Part shown: positions 26,646 through 34,565 of the stretch, in pieces | How the letters are laid out: the number at the start of each line of letters is the position of its first letter | Position numbering within the stretch: position 1 is the first letter of the stretch | Notes under the pieces: generated by a model | The model's database searches: none | The model's input: the letters and a program-made list of their open reading frames with translations, nothing else | Told to the model about the DNA's origin: nothing | Assembly: GCF_004114935.1 (NCBI RefSeq) | Contig: NZ_CP022221.1 | Span: 4,919,001 to 4,983,000 of the forward strand | Length of the DNA: 64,000 nt | Source of the DNA: Bradyrhizobium zhanjiangense | GTDB taxonomy: Bacteria; Pseudomonadota; Alphaproteobacteria; Rhizobiales; Xanthobacteraceae | Reading direction: 5' to 3' | Position numbers and translations under genes: made by a program

Positions 26646-27968
26646 GTGACGGCCGCTCGAACTGATATCGACGAGATCGAGAAGGTGACGATGCGCAGGG
26701 TGATCCTGCGCCTCGTGCCGTTCCTGATGATCTGCTACTTCTTTGCGCTGCTCGACCGCGTCAATGTCGGCTTCGCGGCGCTGCAGATGAACAAGGATCT
26801 CGGGCTCACGCCGGCGATGTTCGGCTTCGCCGCCAGCCTGTTCTTCGTCTCCTATTTCCTGGTGGAGGTGCCGAGCAATCTGGCGCTGCAGAAGGTCGGC
26901 GCTCGGCGCTGGATCGCACGCATCATGATCACCTGGGGATTGATCACCGCATGCATGGCCTTCGTGATTGGTCCGTACTCGCTGTATGCCATGCGCTTCC
27001 TGCTCGGTGCGGCGGAGGCCGGTTTCTTTCCTGGCGCCATTCTCTATTTGACCTATTGGCTGCCGTCGCAGTATCGGGCGCGCATTCTGGCGACGTTCAC
27101 GGTGTCAATCCCGCTCGCGACCTTCCTCGGGTCTCCGCTTTCGGTCGGGCTGCTCGAGCTCGACGGCGTGCTCGGGCTGCGTGGCTGGCAGTGGCTGTTC
27201 ATCCTGGAAGGGCTGCCAACCGTCCTGCTGGGCTTTACCTGCCTGTTCGTCCTGACTGACAAGCCGGCGCAGGCGTCCTGGCTCACCGTGGAGCAACGGG
27301 AATGGCTGGCTGGACGCATGGAGGCGGAGGCCGCCGCGCGCAAGCCGGTCGGGCATCTCTCGCTCTGGCAGCTTGCCACCAACAAGTATTTCCTCGTCAT
27401 GGCCCTGGTCTGCTCCGGCGCCTCCGCCACCGGCAGCGTGCTGTCAGTCTGGCAACCGCAATTGCTGAAATCGTTTGGCCTGACGAACCTGCAGACCGGG
27501 TTTGTCAATGCGATTCCCTACGGCATCGCGACCGTGCTCATGGTGCTGTGGGGGCGTCATTCGGACAAAACCAGTGAGCGCCGCTGGCACACTGCCATTC
27601 CGCTCTTGCTCGCCGCCGGTGGCTTCACGGCACTGGGGATGACGGGAACCGCGGTCGTGCCATCGGTCGTCATGGTCACGTGCTGTCTCGTCGGCGCGTA
27701 TGCCTTCAAGGGGCCGTTCTGGGCACTTTCGGCAAGTTGGCTTTCGGCAAGCACCCTTGCGGCGGGGCTTGCCGGCATCAATGCGATCGCCAATCTGATA
27801 GGCGGCGGCCTGATGGTGAATGTGGTCGGCGTTACCAAGGAGTGGACGGGCAGCTTCGTGCTCGGGATGCTGCCGCTGGCGCTGCTCTGTGCCGTGGCCG
27901 CGGTCTGCGTCCTCGTGCTTGGGCGAAGTGCCGCGCGCGCAACGGATATGGTGGCGGTGAAATCATGA
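26646..27968 (+). CDS. MFS transporter, anion:cation symporter family (second copy)
   Basis: A 440-residue permease clearly paralogous to the one at 24328: LLDRVNVGFAALQMNKDLG near residue 37 and FLLGAAEAGFFPGAILYLTYWLP near 118 align directly. The GTG start follows GGGAGAGAAAC. It lies 36 bp after the DUF1932 gene and overlaps the amidohydrolase gene by 4 nt (ATGA). Two related permeases in one operon suggest two related anions, for example a lactone acid and its open form, or separate import and export (inference). Confidence 0.9.
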   Translation: MTAARTDIDEIEKVTMRRVILRLVPFLMICYFFALLDRVNVGFAALQMNKDLGLTPAMFGFAASLFFVSYFLVEVPSNLALQKVGARRWIARIMITWGLITACMAFVIGPYSLYAMRFLLGAAEAGFFPGAILYLTYWLPSQYRARILATFTVSIPLATFLGSPLSVGLLELDGVLGLRGWQWLFILEGLPTVLLGFTCLFVLTDKPAQASWLTVEQREWLAGRMEAEAAARKPVGHLSLWQLATNKYFLVMALVCSGASATGSVLSVWQPQLLKSFGLTNLQTGFVNAIPYGIATVLMVLWGRHSDKTSERRWHTAIPLLLAAGGFTALGMTGTAVVPSVVMVTCCLVGAYAFKGPFWALSASWLSASTLAAGLAGINAIANLIGGGLMVNVVGVTKEWTGSFVLGMLPLALLCAVAAVCVLVLGRSAARATDMVAVKS

Positions 27969-28924
27969 GCATGCGCAGCGAGGAGCCAAAGCACGCCATC
28001 ACCCGACGCTCCGTTCTCGCCGGCATGCTGGCCGCGAGTACCGGCGCGTGGGCTGGTGGGGTCGAGCGGGCGGTGCCCAACAGCACTGGATCGGTGCCGC
28101 CGCGCCTGGATGCGCCCGCGGGCGCCTGCGACTGCCACCATCACATCTACGACGAGCGGTTTCCCGTCTCGCCGCATTGGCGCCAGGGCTTTCCGCCCGG
28201 TGCGACGGTTGCGGATTATCGATCGCTGCAGCGCCGGCTCGGCACCAGCCGGAGCGTAGTGGTGCAGCCGTCGACCTATGGCATCGACAACCGATGTCTC
28301 GTGGACGCGCTGGGCCAGCTGGGCTCTGCGGCACGCGGCGTTGCTGTCGTCGACACCGACGTCAAGGACGCGGAGCTGCGCCTGCTGACGGACGCCGGTG
28401 TTCGTGCCATCCGGGTCAATTTCGTGTCTCCGCAGAGCTGGGGAACGACGACGCCGGAGATGCTGACCACGCTCGCCAAGCGGGTGAACGCCTTTGGCTG
28501 GCACGTGCAAATCCTGATGCTAGGGGATCAGATCGTCACCCATGAGAGCGTCATCCGCTCGCTTCCCACCAAGGTGGTGGTTGACCATCTCGGACGCATT
28601 CCCCAGCCTGACGGCGTCAAGCATCCGGCGTTCGCGGCCGTTCGCCGCATGCTGGATGAGGGCCGCACCTGGGTGAAGGTGACTGAGCCCTATGAGGACA
28701 GCAAGCTCGGTCCGCCCTACGCGGATTCCAGCGAGGTGGCGCGGGCCTATGTGCAGGCTGCGCCGCAACGCATCCTGTGGGGCACCGACTGGCCGCATCC
28801 GACCCAGCGCGGCACCAAGCCGGACGATGCCCTGTTGCTCGATCTCCTCGCAGACTGGGCGCCGGACGAAAAGACCCGCCGGCGCATCCTGGTGGAAAAT
28901 CCGGCCGAACTGTTCGGCTTCTAG
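27965..28924 (+). CDS. Amidohydrolase, 2-pyrone-4,6-dicarboxylate lactonase-like, with twin-arginine signal (paralogue)
   Basis: A 319-residue paralogue of the protein at 19223. It has a signal-like N-terminus with TRRSVLAGMLAASTGAWAGG, metal motif His-x-His in CDCHHHIYDERF, then QPSTYGIDNR, VVVDHLGRIPQP and WGTDWPHP with the catalytic Asp. The ATG at 27965 overlaps the MFS stop; an ATG at 27971 is the alternative. No strong Shine-Dalgarno is present, consistent with coupled translation. Both copies have a likely export signal, so lactone hydrolysis may occur in the periplasm before uptake (inference). Confidence 0.83.
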   Translation: MSMRSEEPKHAITRRSVLAGMLAASTGAWAGGVERAVPNSTGSVPPRLDAPAGACDCHHHIYDERFPVSPHWRQGFPPGATVADYRSLQRRLGTSRSVVVQPSTYGIDNRCLVDALGQLGSAARGVAVVDTDVKDAELRLLTDAGVRAIRVNFVSPQSWGTTTPEMLTTLAKRVNAFGWHVQILMLGDQIVTHESVIRSLPTKVVVDHLGRIPQPDGVKHPAFAAVRRMLDEGRTWVKVTEPYEDSKLGPPYADSSEVARAYVQAAPQRILWGTDWPHPTQRGTKPDDALLLDLLADWAPDEKTRRRILVENPAELFGF

Positions 28925-28986
28925 GACTTTCGGCACGCACTGACAACGCAACAGCTTCATCATCAAGCATTGAGAGGGACCGACGC

Positions 28987-29664
28987 ATGTCCGTAGGATT
29001 TCGAATTCTGAAGCGGCAAAGAAAAGTGGCGACCGAAATCGTCGAACGCTTTGCCCGTCTGCCGGTAGCGAACGTTAGCGACGGCATGTCCCGGATGACG
29101 GCTGCCGGAGCGCGGCTTCGGCCGATGCATCAGGCCGGAGGGATGGCCGGCGTGGCGCTCACCGTCAAGACACGGCCGGGCGACAACCTGATGCTCCACA
29201 AGGCGATGGCAATCGCCGAACCCGGCGACGTCATCGTGGTCGATGCAGGGGGCGATCTCACCAACGCGCTGTTCGGCGAAATGATGCTCACGCGGATCAT
29301 CAAGAGCGGGCTTGCCGGCATCGTGATCGACGGTGCGGTTCGGGACGCCGGTTTCATCCGGGGCCAGAGCTTTCCCGTTTTCGCGGCAGGCGTCACCCAT
29401 CGTGGCCCCTACAAGAACGGACCCGGCGAGATCAATGTTCCGATCGCGATTGATGGCATGGTGATCGAGCCCGGCGATCTCATCATCGGCGACGATGACG
29501 GACTGCTTTGCGTGCCGTTTGACGACGTGGATGAGGTACTGAAAGCCGCCACGGCAAAGTACGAGGCCGAGCAGAAGCAGTTGGAGAACATCAAGGTGGG
29601 GACGCACAATGCGGATTGGGTGGACAAGGCGCTTCACGAACTTAATTGCGAAGGGCTCGACTGA
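28987..29664 (+). CDS. RraA-like protein, probable 4-carboxy-4-hydroxy-2-oxoadipate or 4-hydroxy-4-methyl-2-oxoglutarate aldolase
   Basis: A 225-residue RraA-fold protein. It has VANVSDGMSRM near residue 22, GDVIVVDAGGD near 80 and GIVIDGAVRDAG near 113, which supplies the Arg-Asp pair that binds pyruvate enolate and metal in class II HMG/CHA aldolases (LigK, GalC type). These enzymes split tertiary alpha-hydroxy acids into pyruvate and oxaloacetate or pyruvate. It is the last gene of the cluster. With the LigI-like enzymes it points to a branched dicarboxylate intermediate of the protocatechuate 4,5-cleavage kind (inference), although LigJ- and LigU-type genes are not in the window. Confidence 0.82.
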   Translation: MSVGFRILKRQRKVATEIVERFARLPVANVSDGMSRMTAAGARLRPMHQAGGMAGVALTVKTRPGDNLMLHKAMAIAEPGDVIVVDAGGDLTNALFGEMMLTRIIKSGLAGIVIDGAVRDAGFIRGQSFPVFAAGVTHRGPYKNGPGEINVPIAIDGMVIEPGDLIIGDDDGLLCVPFDDVDEVLKAATAKYEAEQKQLENIKVGTHNADWVDKALHELNCEGLD

Positions 29665-29671
29665 ACGTCTA

Positions 29672-29691
29672 GGTTCGCGGGTACGCGAGCC
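29672..29691 (+). terminator. Hairpin after the aldolase gene, possible terminator
   Basis: An 8-bp stem (GGTTCGCG with CGCGAGCC, one G-T pair) with a 4-nt loop starts 8 nt after the aldolase stop codon. No run of T follows, so it is not a textbook intrinsic terminator. It could still end transcription of the cluster or stabilise the mRNA. Confidence 0.45.
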
Positions 29692-29867
29692 GTTGCCGAG
29701 CTCCAGTCGATCTACGGCTTGCCCGCGCTATTGGGCGGGAACATCGCGTGCAGTGTCGTCACGACGGGCTGGCGATCAATGCCGATCCGCCGTTAAGCAT
29801 GGCAGGCGCGGCCAACCGGTCTTAATTCGCTTCGAAGCTGCGCAAAAATAAGGCTGGATCGATCGAT

Positions 29868-30222
29868 AGTGACGGTATCGGACGGCGAGGTAAGACAGGA
29901 TGTCGAGCGTTGCTTCTAAGCACATGACCTCGTTCTTTCGATACGTCTCGATAGCTGGCGAAACAGCCTTGTCCCAGAGCAGCGCAAATTTATCGGTGAA
30001 TTCAAGATCAAAAAGTTAGGGCGGATATACCGTCGGGATTTGTCCGTCAGCGCTGAGAGTTTTTCCTTTCGGTTCAACGCGGTAGCGTCGTGCTCAACGA
30101 TCGAGTGGGAGTAGCGCTGCCGGCTGCCATTGCGCAGTCTGGCGTAGTCTGGGTTGTCGATTGCTTCGTATCGAGGACGCTGGTCGAAGCAGTGCTTGGA
30201 CTTATCTCGCTCGAGGTCTGCA
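29868..30222 (+). repeat. Dispersed intergenic repeat, copy 2 (about 355 bp, most diverged)
   Basis: Same orientation as copies 1 and 3. The best-matching part is 29981-30050, where GTGAATTCAAGATCAAAAAG and CCGTCGGGATTTGTCCGTCA align with the other copies. A further match GGACTTATCTCGCTCGAGGT at 30198-30217 corresponds to the downstream block of copies 1 and 3. It lacks the stretch AATTGTGCTTGCAGATCAAC shared by the other two. Confidence 0.7.
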
Positions 30223-30350
30223 ATCCACAACGATTATCCTGACGGAATACTACAGCGGGCTTCAGCGTACAGAAGGGCGCGGCTCCCAGTCTCGAGCACA
30301 GGTAAGTTTTGGCCCAAAGAGCGCCCTTCCGCTTCGACCCGGCGAACCGC

Positions 30351-31565
30351 TCATTCCGCCGACATAGGATCGCCAGTAAGGCCCCAGCTTTCGCCGTCGA
30401 AAACGGCGATCCGCAGGGTCTTGAACGCTCCGTAGTCGTCGGGTTTGGTGCTGATCGAGACGCCGGGCAGCATCATCGGCAGGCGTTCGCCGTGCAGGGA
30501 CGTCGCCTGACGGATCAGGTTTTCCCGCGTGAGATCTTCGCCGCACTTCTTCAGCACAAGCTCGACGGCATGGACATTCATGTAGGCCACGAGGACCGAA
30601 TAATCGTCCGGATTGACTGACGGGGCGTATTTCTTCAGGAACGCCTTGTAGGCCCTGACCTCGTCGTCATTGGCCCAGGCCGGGTCGCCGGGCTGCTTGA
30701 GGAACTGCGTGGTGACGAGGCCCTTGGAGGCGTCCAGGCCCGCTGGCTTCAGGATCGTCTCGACGGAGGCGGTCGATCCCCCGATGATGTGCAACGGGCT
30801 CCAGTTCAGTTCCTTGACCTTGCGGATCGACTGCGCCGCCGCCTTCGAGGACGACTGCTCGACCAGCGTGTCGATACCGGCGGACTTGAGCTGGACGATC
30901 TGCGAATCGATCGTGGGATCGGCGAGTTCGTAGGATGTCTCGAGCACGATCTGCGATGCCTTGTCGCCGAGACCGGCACGAAGGCCTTTCAGATAGTCCT
31001 TTCCGTAATCGTCGTTCTGGTAGAGCACGCCGATCCTGGCTTGCGGCCTGGTCTTCAGCAGATACTTGGCGATGACGCGCCCCTCGGTCTCGAAATCGGG
31101 ATAGAGCGGCACGGTCCAGCGGAAGTTCTTGGGATCGTTGAAGCGACGCCCGCCGGCGGTGATGAACAGCTGCGGAACCTGCTTCGAGTTCAGGTATTTC
31201 TGAATGGCGACGTTCGGCGCCGTGCCGATGGTGCCGACTTCGGCGAGAACGCCCACGTCCTCGACGAGCTTGCGCGACTGCTCCACCGCCTTGGGGGCGC
31301 TGTAGGCATTGTCGAGCTGTGTGAAGTTGATCTTGCGTCCGTTGATTCCGCCTTGCTCATTGAGCATCTCGAAATAGGCAACGACGGCGCGTCCCGCACC
31401 GGCGCCGAATGCCGACGCCGGACCGCTCAGTGGAGTTGATTGCCCGAGCTTGATCTCGGTATCGCTGACACCCGGCCCGTAGGCCTTTTCCGCGTGCAGC
31501 TGTGTCGATGCCAGCATCGCTGATGCGGCGATCACGCCCAAGGCGCGCCCGAAATGGCTGTTCAA
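30351..31565 (-). CDS. ABC transporter substrate-binding protein (LivK-like), no adjacent permease
   Basis: A 404-residue type I periplasmic binding protein with a Sec-type signal ending near LHA-EK (residue 25). The mature part opens with YGPGVSDTEIKLGQSTPLSGPASAFG, nearly the same as the receptor at 59954, so these two are close paralogues. The TTG start at 31565 has GGGAGG 8 nt upstream. It lies 36 bp downstream of an acyl-CoA dehydrogenase gene in a leftward operon divergent from a GntR regulator. No permease or ATPase accompanies it. Confidence 0.9.
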   Translation of the reverse strand: MNSHFGRALGVIAASAMLASTQLHAEKAYGPGVSDTEIKLGQSTPLSGPASAFGAGAGRAVVAYFEMLNEQGGINGRKINFTQLDNAYSAPKAVEQSRKLVEDVGVLAEVGTIGTAPNVAIQKYLNSKQVPQLFITAGGRRFNDPKNFRWTVPLYPDFETEGRVIAKYLLKTRPQARIGVLYQNDDYGKDYLKGLRAGLGDKASQIVLETSYELADPTIDSQIVQLKSAGIDTLVEQSSSKAAAQSIRKVKELNWSPLHIIGGSTASVETILKPAGLDASKGLVTTQFLKQPGDPAWANDDEVRAYKAFLKKYAPSVNPDDYSVLVAYMNVHAVELVLKKCGEDLTRENLIRQATSLHGERLPMMLPGVSISTKPDDYGAFKTLRIAVFDGESWGLTGDPMSAE

Positions 31566-31601
31566 GGCTATGTCCTCCCGGTTTGTTTGTTTTTCAGTCT
31601 C

Positions 31602-32741
31602 TTAGCGTAGAAGTTCGCGTGCGATGACCATTCTCTGGATCTGGTTGGTGCCCTCGAAGATCTGCGTCAACTTGGCATCGCGCATCATGCGCTCGACCGG
31701 GTAGTCCATTGTGTAGCCGTAGCCGCCGAAGATCTGGACGGCATCGGTCGTCACCTTCATGGCCATGTCGCTGCCGACGCACTTGGCCATGCTGGCCAGC
31801 ACGTTCAGCCGCTTCCAGTCGCCCGCGTCACCGGCGCGCGCGCATTCATAGACGAGGGCGCGCGCCGCCTCGATCTGCATGGCCATGTCGGCAAGCATGA
31901 ACTGCACGCCCTGGAATTCCGAGATCGACTTATTGAACTGCTTGCGCTCCTTCGCATAGGCGAGACAGGCATCGAGCGCTCCCTGGGCGAGGCCGACGGA
32001 CTGCGCACCGATCGTCGGACGGTTGAGGTCGAGCGCGCGCATCGAGGCGCGGAAACCCTTGCCTTCCTCGCCGACGAGGTTTTCCACCGGGACCCTCACG
32101 TTGTCGAAGAAGATCGGCGTGTTCGGCGCGCCGCGGAAGCCCATCTTGCGCTCGTGCCGGCCGAACGTGATGCCCGGCATGGTCTTGGGTTCGACGATGA
32201 ACGCGCTAATGCCGTCGGCGCCGGGGCTGTCGCTCGTGCGCGCCATCACGACGATGTAGTCCGCCACCACGCCGTAGCTGCACCATTGCTTGCGGCCGTT
32301 GAGGACGTAGCAGTCGCCGTCCTTCTTGGCGCGGGTGTTGATCGCGGTGACGTCCGAGCCGGCCTGCGGCTCCGAGATCGCAATCGCCGTCACGATGCCG
32401 CCCTTCGCGATGATGGGCAAATATTTCTTGCGCTGCTCCTCGGAGCCGAAGTGCAGCAGCGGCATGATGAACATCGTGTTCAGTGCGGCGATCGACGCGC
32501 AGGCGGGAGAAAAACGCGAGATCTCCTCGCGGGCGATGCAGGCCATGGTGAGGTTGCCGTTCGGCCCGCCATATTGTTCGGGCACCCAGAGCTGCATCAA
32601 TCCCATCTCGCCGAACAGCTTCACGAACTCGAGGGGAAAGCGGTCCGTCTCGTCGATCTCGGCTGCGATCGGAGCCACGTGTCTGGCGGCCATTTTGCGG
32701 ATGCTGTCGCGAAAGGCGATCTGCTCTTCGCTGAAGCTCAT
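31602..32741 (-). CDS. Acyl-CoA dehydrogenase
   Basis: A 379-residue single-domain acyl-CoA dehydrogenase of normal length. Family marks include [31 protein letters not shown] near residues 117-147, the Q-F motif [22 protein letters not shown] near 270, and the C-terminal [35 protein letters not shown]. It oxidises a CoA thioester to the 2-enoyl form using FAD and electron-transfer flavoprotein. It is the first gene of a leftward operon, and the GntR operator at 32791 lies in its promoter region. Confidence 0.93.
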   Translation of the reverse strand: MSFSEEQIAFRDSIRKMAARHVAPIAAEIDETDRFPLEFVKLFGEMGLMQLWVPEQYGGPNGNLTMACIAREEISRFSPACASIAALNTMFIMPLLHFGSEEQRKKYLPIIAKGGIVTAIAISEPQAGSDVTAINTRAKKDGDCYVLNGRKQWCSYGVVADYIVVMARTSDSPGADGISAFIVEPKTMPGITFGRHERKMGFRGAPNTPIFFDNVRVPVENLVGEEGKGFRASMRALDLNRPTIGAQSVGLAQGALDACLAYAKERKQFNKSISEFQGVQFMLADMAMQIEAARALVYECARAGDAGDWKRLNVLASMAKCVGSDMAMKVTTDAVQIFGGYGYTMDYPVERMMRDAKLTQIFEGTNQIQRMVIARELLR

Positions 32742-32790
32742 GAACGTCTCCGTCGGTTTTTTTCATTGGGAAGACCAAAAAGGGGCTTCC

Positions 32791-32813
32791 ATTGAATGGG
32801 TGATCCATTTAAT
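32791..32813. promoter_or_regulatory. GntR/FCD-type operator in divergent promoter
   Basis: A 23-bp inverted repeat: ATTGAATGG, a 5-nt spacer GTGAT, then CCATTTAAT (8 of 9 positions complementary). It lies 50 bp upstream of the acyl-CoA dehydrogenase start and 10 bp upstream of the GntR start. TGG-N5-CCA palindromes of this type are typical targets of FCD-class GntR regulators. Autoregulation plus control of the leftward operon is the natural reading. Confidence 0.7.
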
Positions 32814-32823
32814 AATCCACCCC

Positions 32824-33690
32824 ATGTCGACCAAGTCAAGCCCCCACAAGGCCGGCAGCGGGCGCGCTGCGTCTTCCCAGCGTCGCGAGCGAGATTCGGA
32901 TCATCGCATGGCGGGATCGCCGGCCCCCGTGGCGTTTCGCCCGATCCATACGCGGCGCGCCTTCGAGGAAATCTGCGGTCGTATTCGCGAGCAGCTCGCG
33001 CGCGGGGCGCTCAAGCCGGGCGACAAGCTGCCCCCCGAGCGCGATCTGGCGCAGCAGCTCGGCGTCAGCCGTAACGTGCTTCGCGAAGCGCTGCGCAGCT
33101 TGGAGATGGCGGGCGTGCTGCGGCTGCAGAAGGGCGTCAAGGGAGGCGCCTTCGTCCAGGAGGGCGATACCAGCCGCATGAACGTGGTCATGCGCGACAT
33201 GCTGAGCCTCGGGACGATCTCGATCCGCGAATTGTCGGAAGCGCGCGTTCAGGTGCTCGACCTGGTGGTGCGCCTTGCCTGCGCGAACGCCCGGCAGGCG
33301 GATTTCGAGGCGTTGCAGGCCAACGTCGAACGGACGGAGCTCTTCACCCGCGAGGGCCGGCTGCTGGAGCGGGTGGAGTGCGCACGGGAGTTCTACAAGC
33401 TGCTCGGCCTTGCCTGCGGCAACAAGGTGATCGCCATGATCACCGATGCGGTCACCGAGATCCACATGCGGTTCGTCTACGCCAAGGTCGCGTCCAGCGG
33501 CGTTGCGATGACGCGGCTGGGTGAGCGGCGCCGGCAATTCCTGGCGGCGCTGCGGGAGCGGAATGCCGTCGCCGCGGCCCGGTTGATGCGCAGCCACCTG
33601 GGCGCGGTCCAGAAGATGCTCGAGCAGGATCCCGGCGCGATGTCGCTTCAGATTGCCCTGGCGGAGATCAATTCCGGCATGAAATCATGA
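32824..33690 (+). CDS. GntR family (FadR/FCD type) transcriptional regulator
   Basis: A 288-residue regulator. A winged helix-turn-helix covers about residues 40-110 (LKPGDKLPPERDLAQQLGVS, then NVLREALRSLEMAGVL), followed by an all-helical FCD-type effector domain. The first ATG at 32824 and a second at 32908 are both possible starts; neither has a strong ribosome-binding site. The first is given because it keeps the gene closest to the operator. It diverges from the acyl-CoA dehydrogenase operon and is followed by the enoyl-CoA hydratase operon, so it may control both. Confidence 0.87.
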   Translation: MSTKSSPHKAGSGRAASSQRRERDSDHRMAGSPAPVAFRPIHTRRAFEEICGRIREQLARGALKPGDKLPPERDLAQQLGVSRNVLREALRSLEMAGVLRLQKGVKGGAFVQEGDTSRMNVVMRDMLSLGTISIRELSEARVQVLDLVVRLACANARQADFEALQANVERTELFTREGRLLERVECAREFYKLLGLACGNKVIAMITDAVTEIHMRFVYAKVASSGVAMTRLGERRRQFLAALRERNAVAAARLMRSHLGAVQKMLEQDPGAMSLQIALAEINSGMKS

Positions 33691-33748
33691 AAACTGCAGG
33701 TCCGGCCGAGCGCCGGCTTTGAATGAAGAAAAACGAATGGAGGAAGAC

Positions 33749-34558
33749 GTGTCCCGATATGCGAAGTACGAGTGCCTGACCGTGGATGTCGCCGACAAGG
33801 TCGCGACGGTGATCTTGAACCGGCCGCAGGCTCGCAATGCCATCAATCAGAAGCTGATCCGGGAACTCCGCACGATCTGGGACGATCTTGCCGACGACCA
33901 TGCCGTCAACGTCGTGGTGCTGACCGGGGCGGGAGAATTCTTCAGCGTCGGCGGCGACGTCAAGGCGATGTCGGAGCGGCCGGGCGGCGACGTGCTGGAG
34001 GAGGGCGAGGTCCACGACCCCATGATCAGCCGCCGCGGCGTGACGCGTCAGCTCGAGCTTGACAAGCCGATCATCGCCGCCATCAACGGCGACGCCATTG
34101 GCCTTGCCGCGACCCACGCGCTGCTCTGTGACATCACGGTCATGGCGGAGGATGCGCGCATCGGCGACACCCACGTGTCGCGGGTCGGACTCGTGGCCGG
34201 AGACGGTGGCACCGTGATCTGGCCGTTGCTCGTCGGCATCAACAAGGCCAAGGAATTCCTCATTCGCGGCACCCTGCTGAAGGGAAAGGAGGCCGAGCGC
34301 ATCGGCCTCGTCAATCACGTCGCGCCGCGGCCCGAAGTGTTGGCCAAGGCGCGGGAGATCGCGATCGAGCTGGCGAACGGTCCGACTTGGGCGATCCGCT
34401 GGACGAAGCTGTCGATCAACCAGATCGTCAAGGATCGCGTGAACATGTTGCTCGAAGCCTCCATGGCGCTCGAGCAGGTGACATTCGAGACCGCCGATCA
34501 CAAGGAAGCGACGACGTCGTTCAAGGAAAAGCGCAAGCCCCGGTTCGGCCAAGGCTGA
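33749..34558 (+). CDS. Enoyl-CoA hydratase/isomerase family protein
   Basis: A 269-residue crotonase-fold protein. It has VILNRPQARNAIN near residue 20, the oxyanion-hole segment GAGEFFSVGGDVKAM near 62 and AINGDAIGLAATHALLCD near 106. It hydrates, isomerises or cleaves CoA thioesters. The GTG at 33749 has GGAGG exactly 5 nt upstream and was preferred over an ATG at 33737. It ends 7 bp before the double acyl-CoA dehydrogenase gene, fitting a beta-oxidation-like step after dehydrogenation. Confidence 0.88.
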   Translation: MSRYAKYECLTVDVADKVATVILNRPQARNAINQKLIRELRTIWDDLADDHAVNVVVLTGAGEFFSVGGDVKAMSERPGGDVLEEGEVHDPMISRRGVTRQLELDKPIIAAINGDAIGLAATHALLCDITVMAEDARIGDTHVSRVGLVAGDGGTVIWPLLVGINKAKEFLIRGTLLKGKEAERIGLVNHVAPRPEVLAKAREIAIELANGPTWAIRWTKLSINQIVKDRVNMLLEASMALEQVTFETADHKEATTSFKEKRKPRFGQG

Positions 34559-34565
34559 TCAGCCG

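Larger units (their letters stand above)
29665..30350. other. 686-bp gap without a convincing gene; holds repeat copy 2
   Basis: Lies between the aldolase gene and the convergent receptor gene. It contains a hairpin right after the aldolase stop and repeat copy 2 at about 29868-30222. Short frames present have no ribosome-binding sites or known domains. I see nothing else in 29692-29867 or 30223-30350. Confidence 0.7.

Noticed and set aside
29916..30230. A 104-codon leftward frame in repeat copy 2
   Set aside because: Similar peptides occur in the other repeat copies, which may mean an ancestral gene, but frames differ in length and context and no start signal is visible. Recorded as repeat rather than gene.
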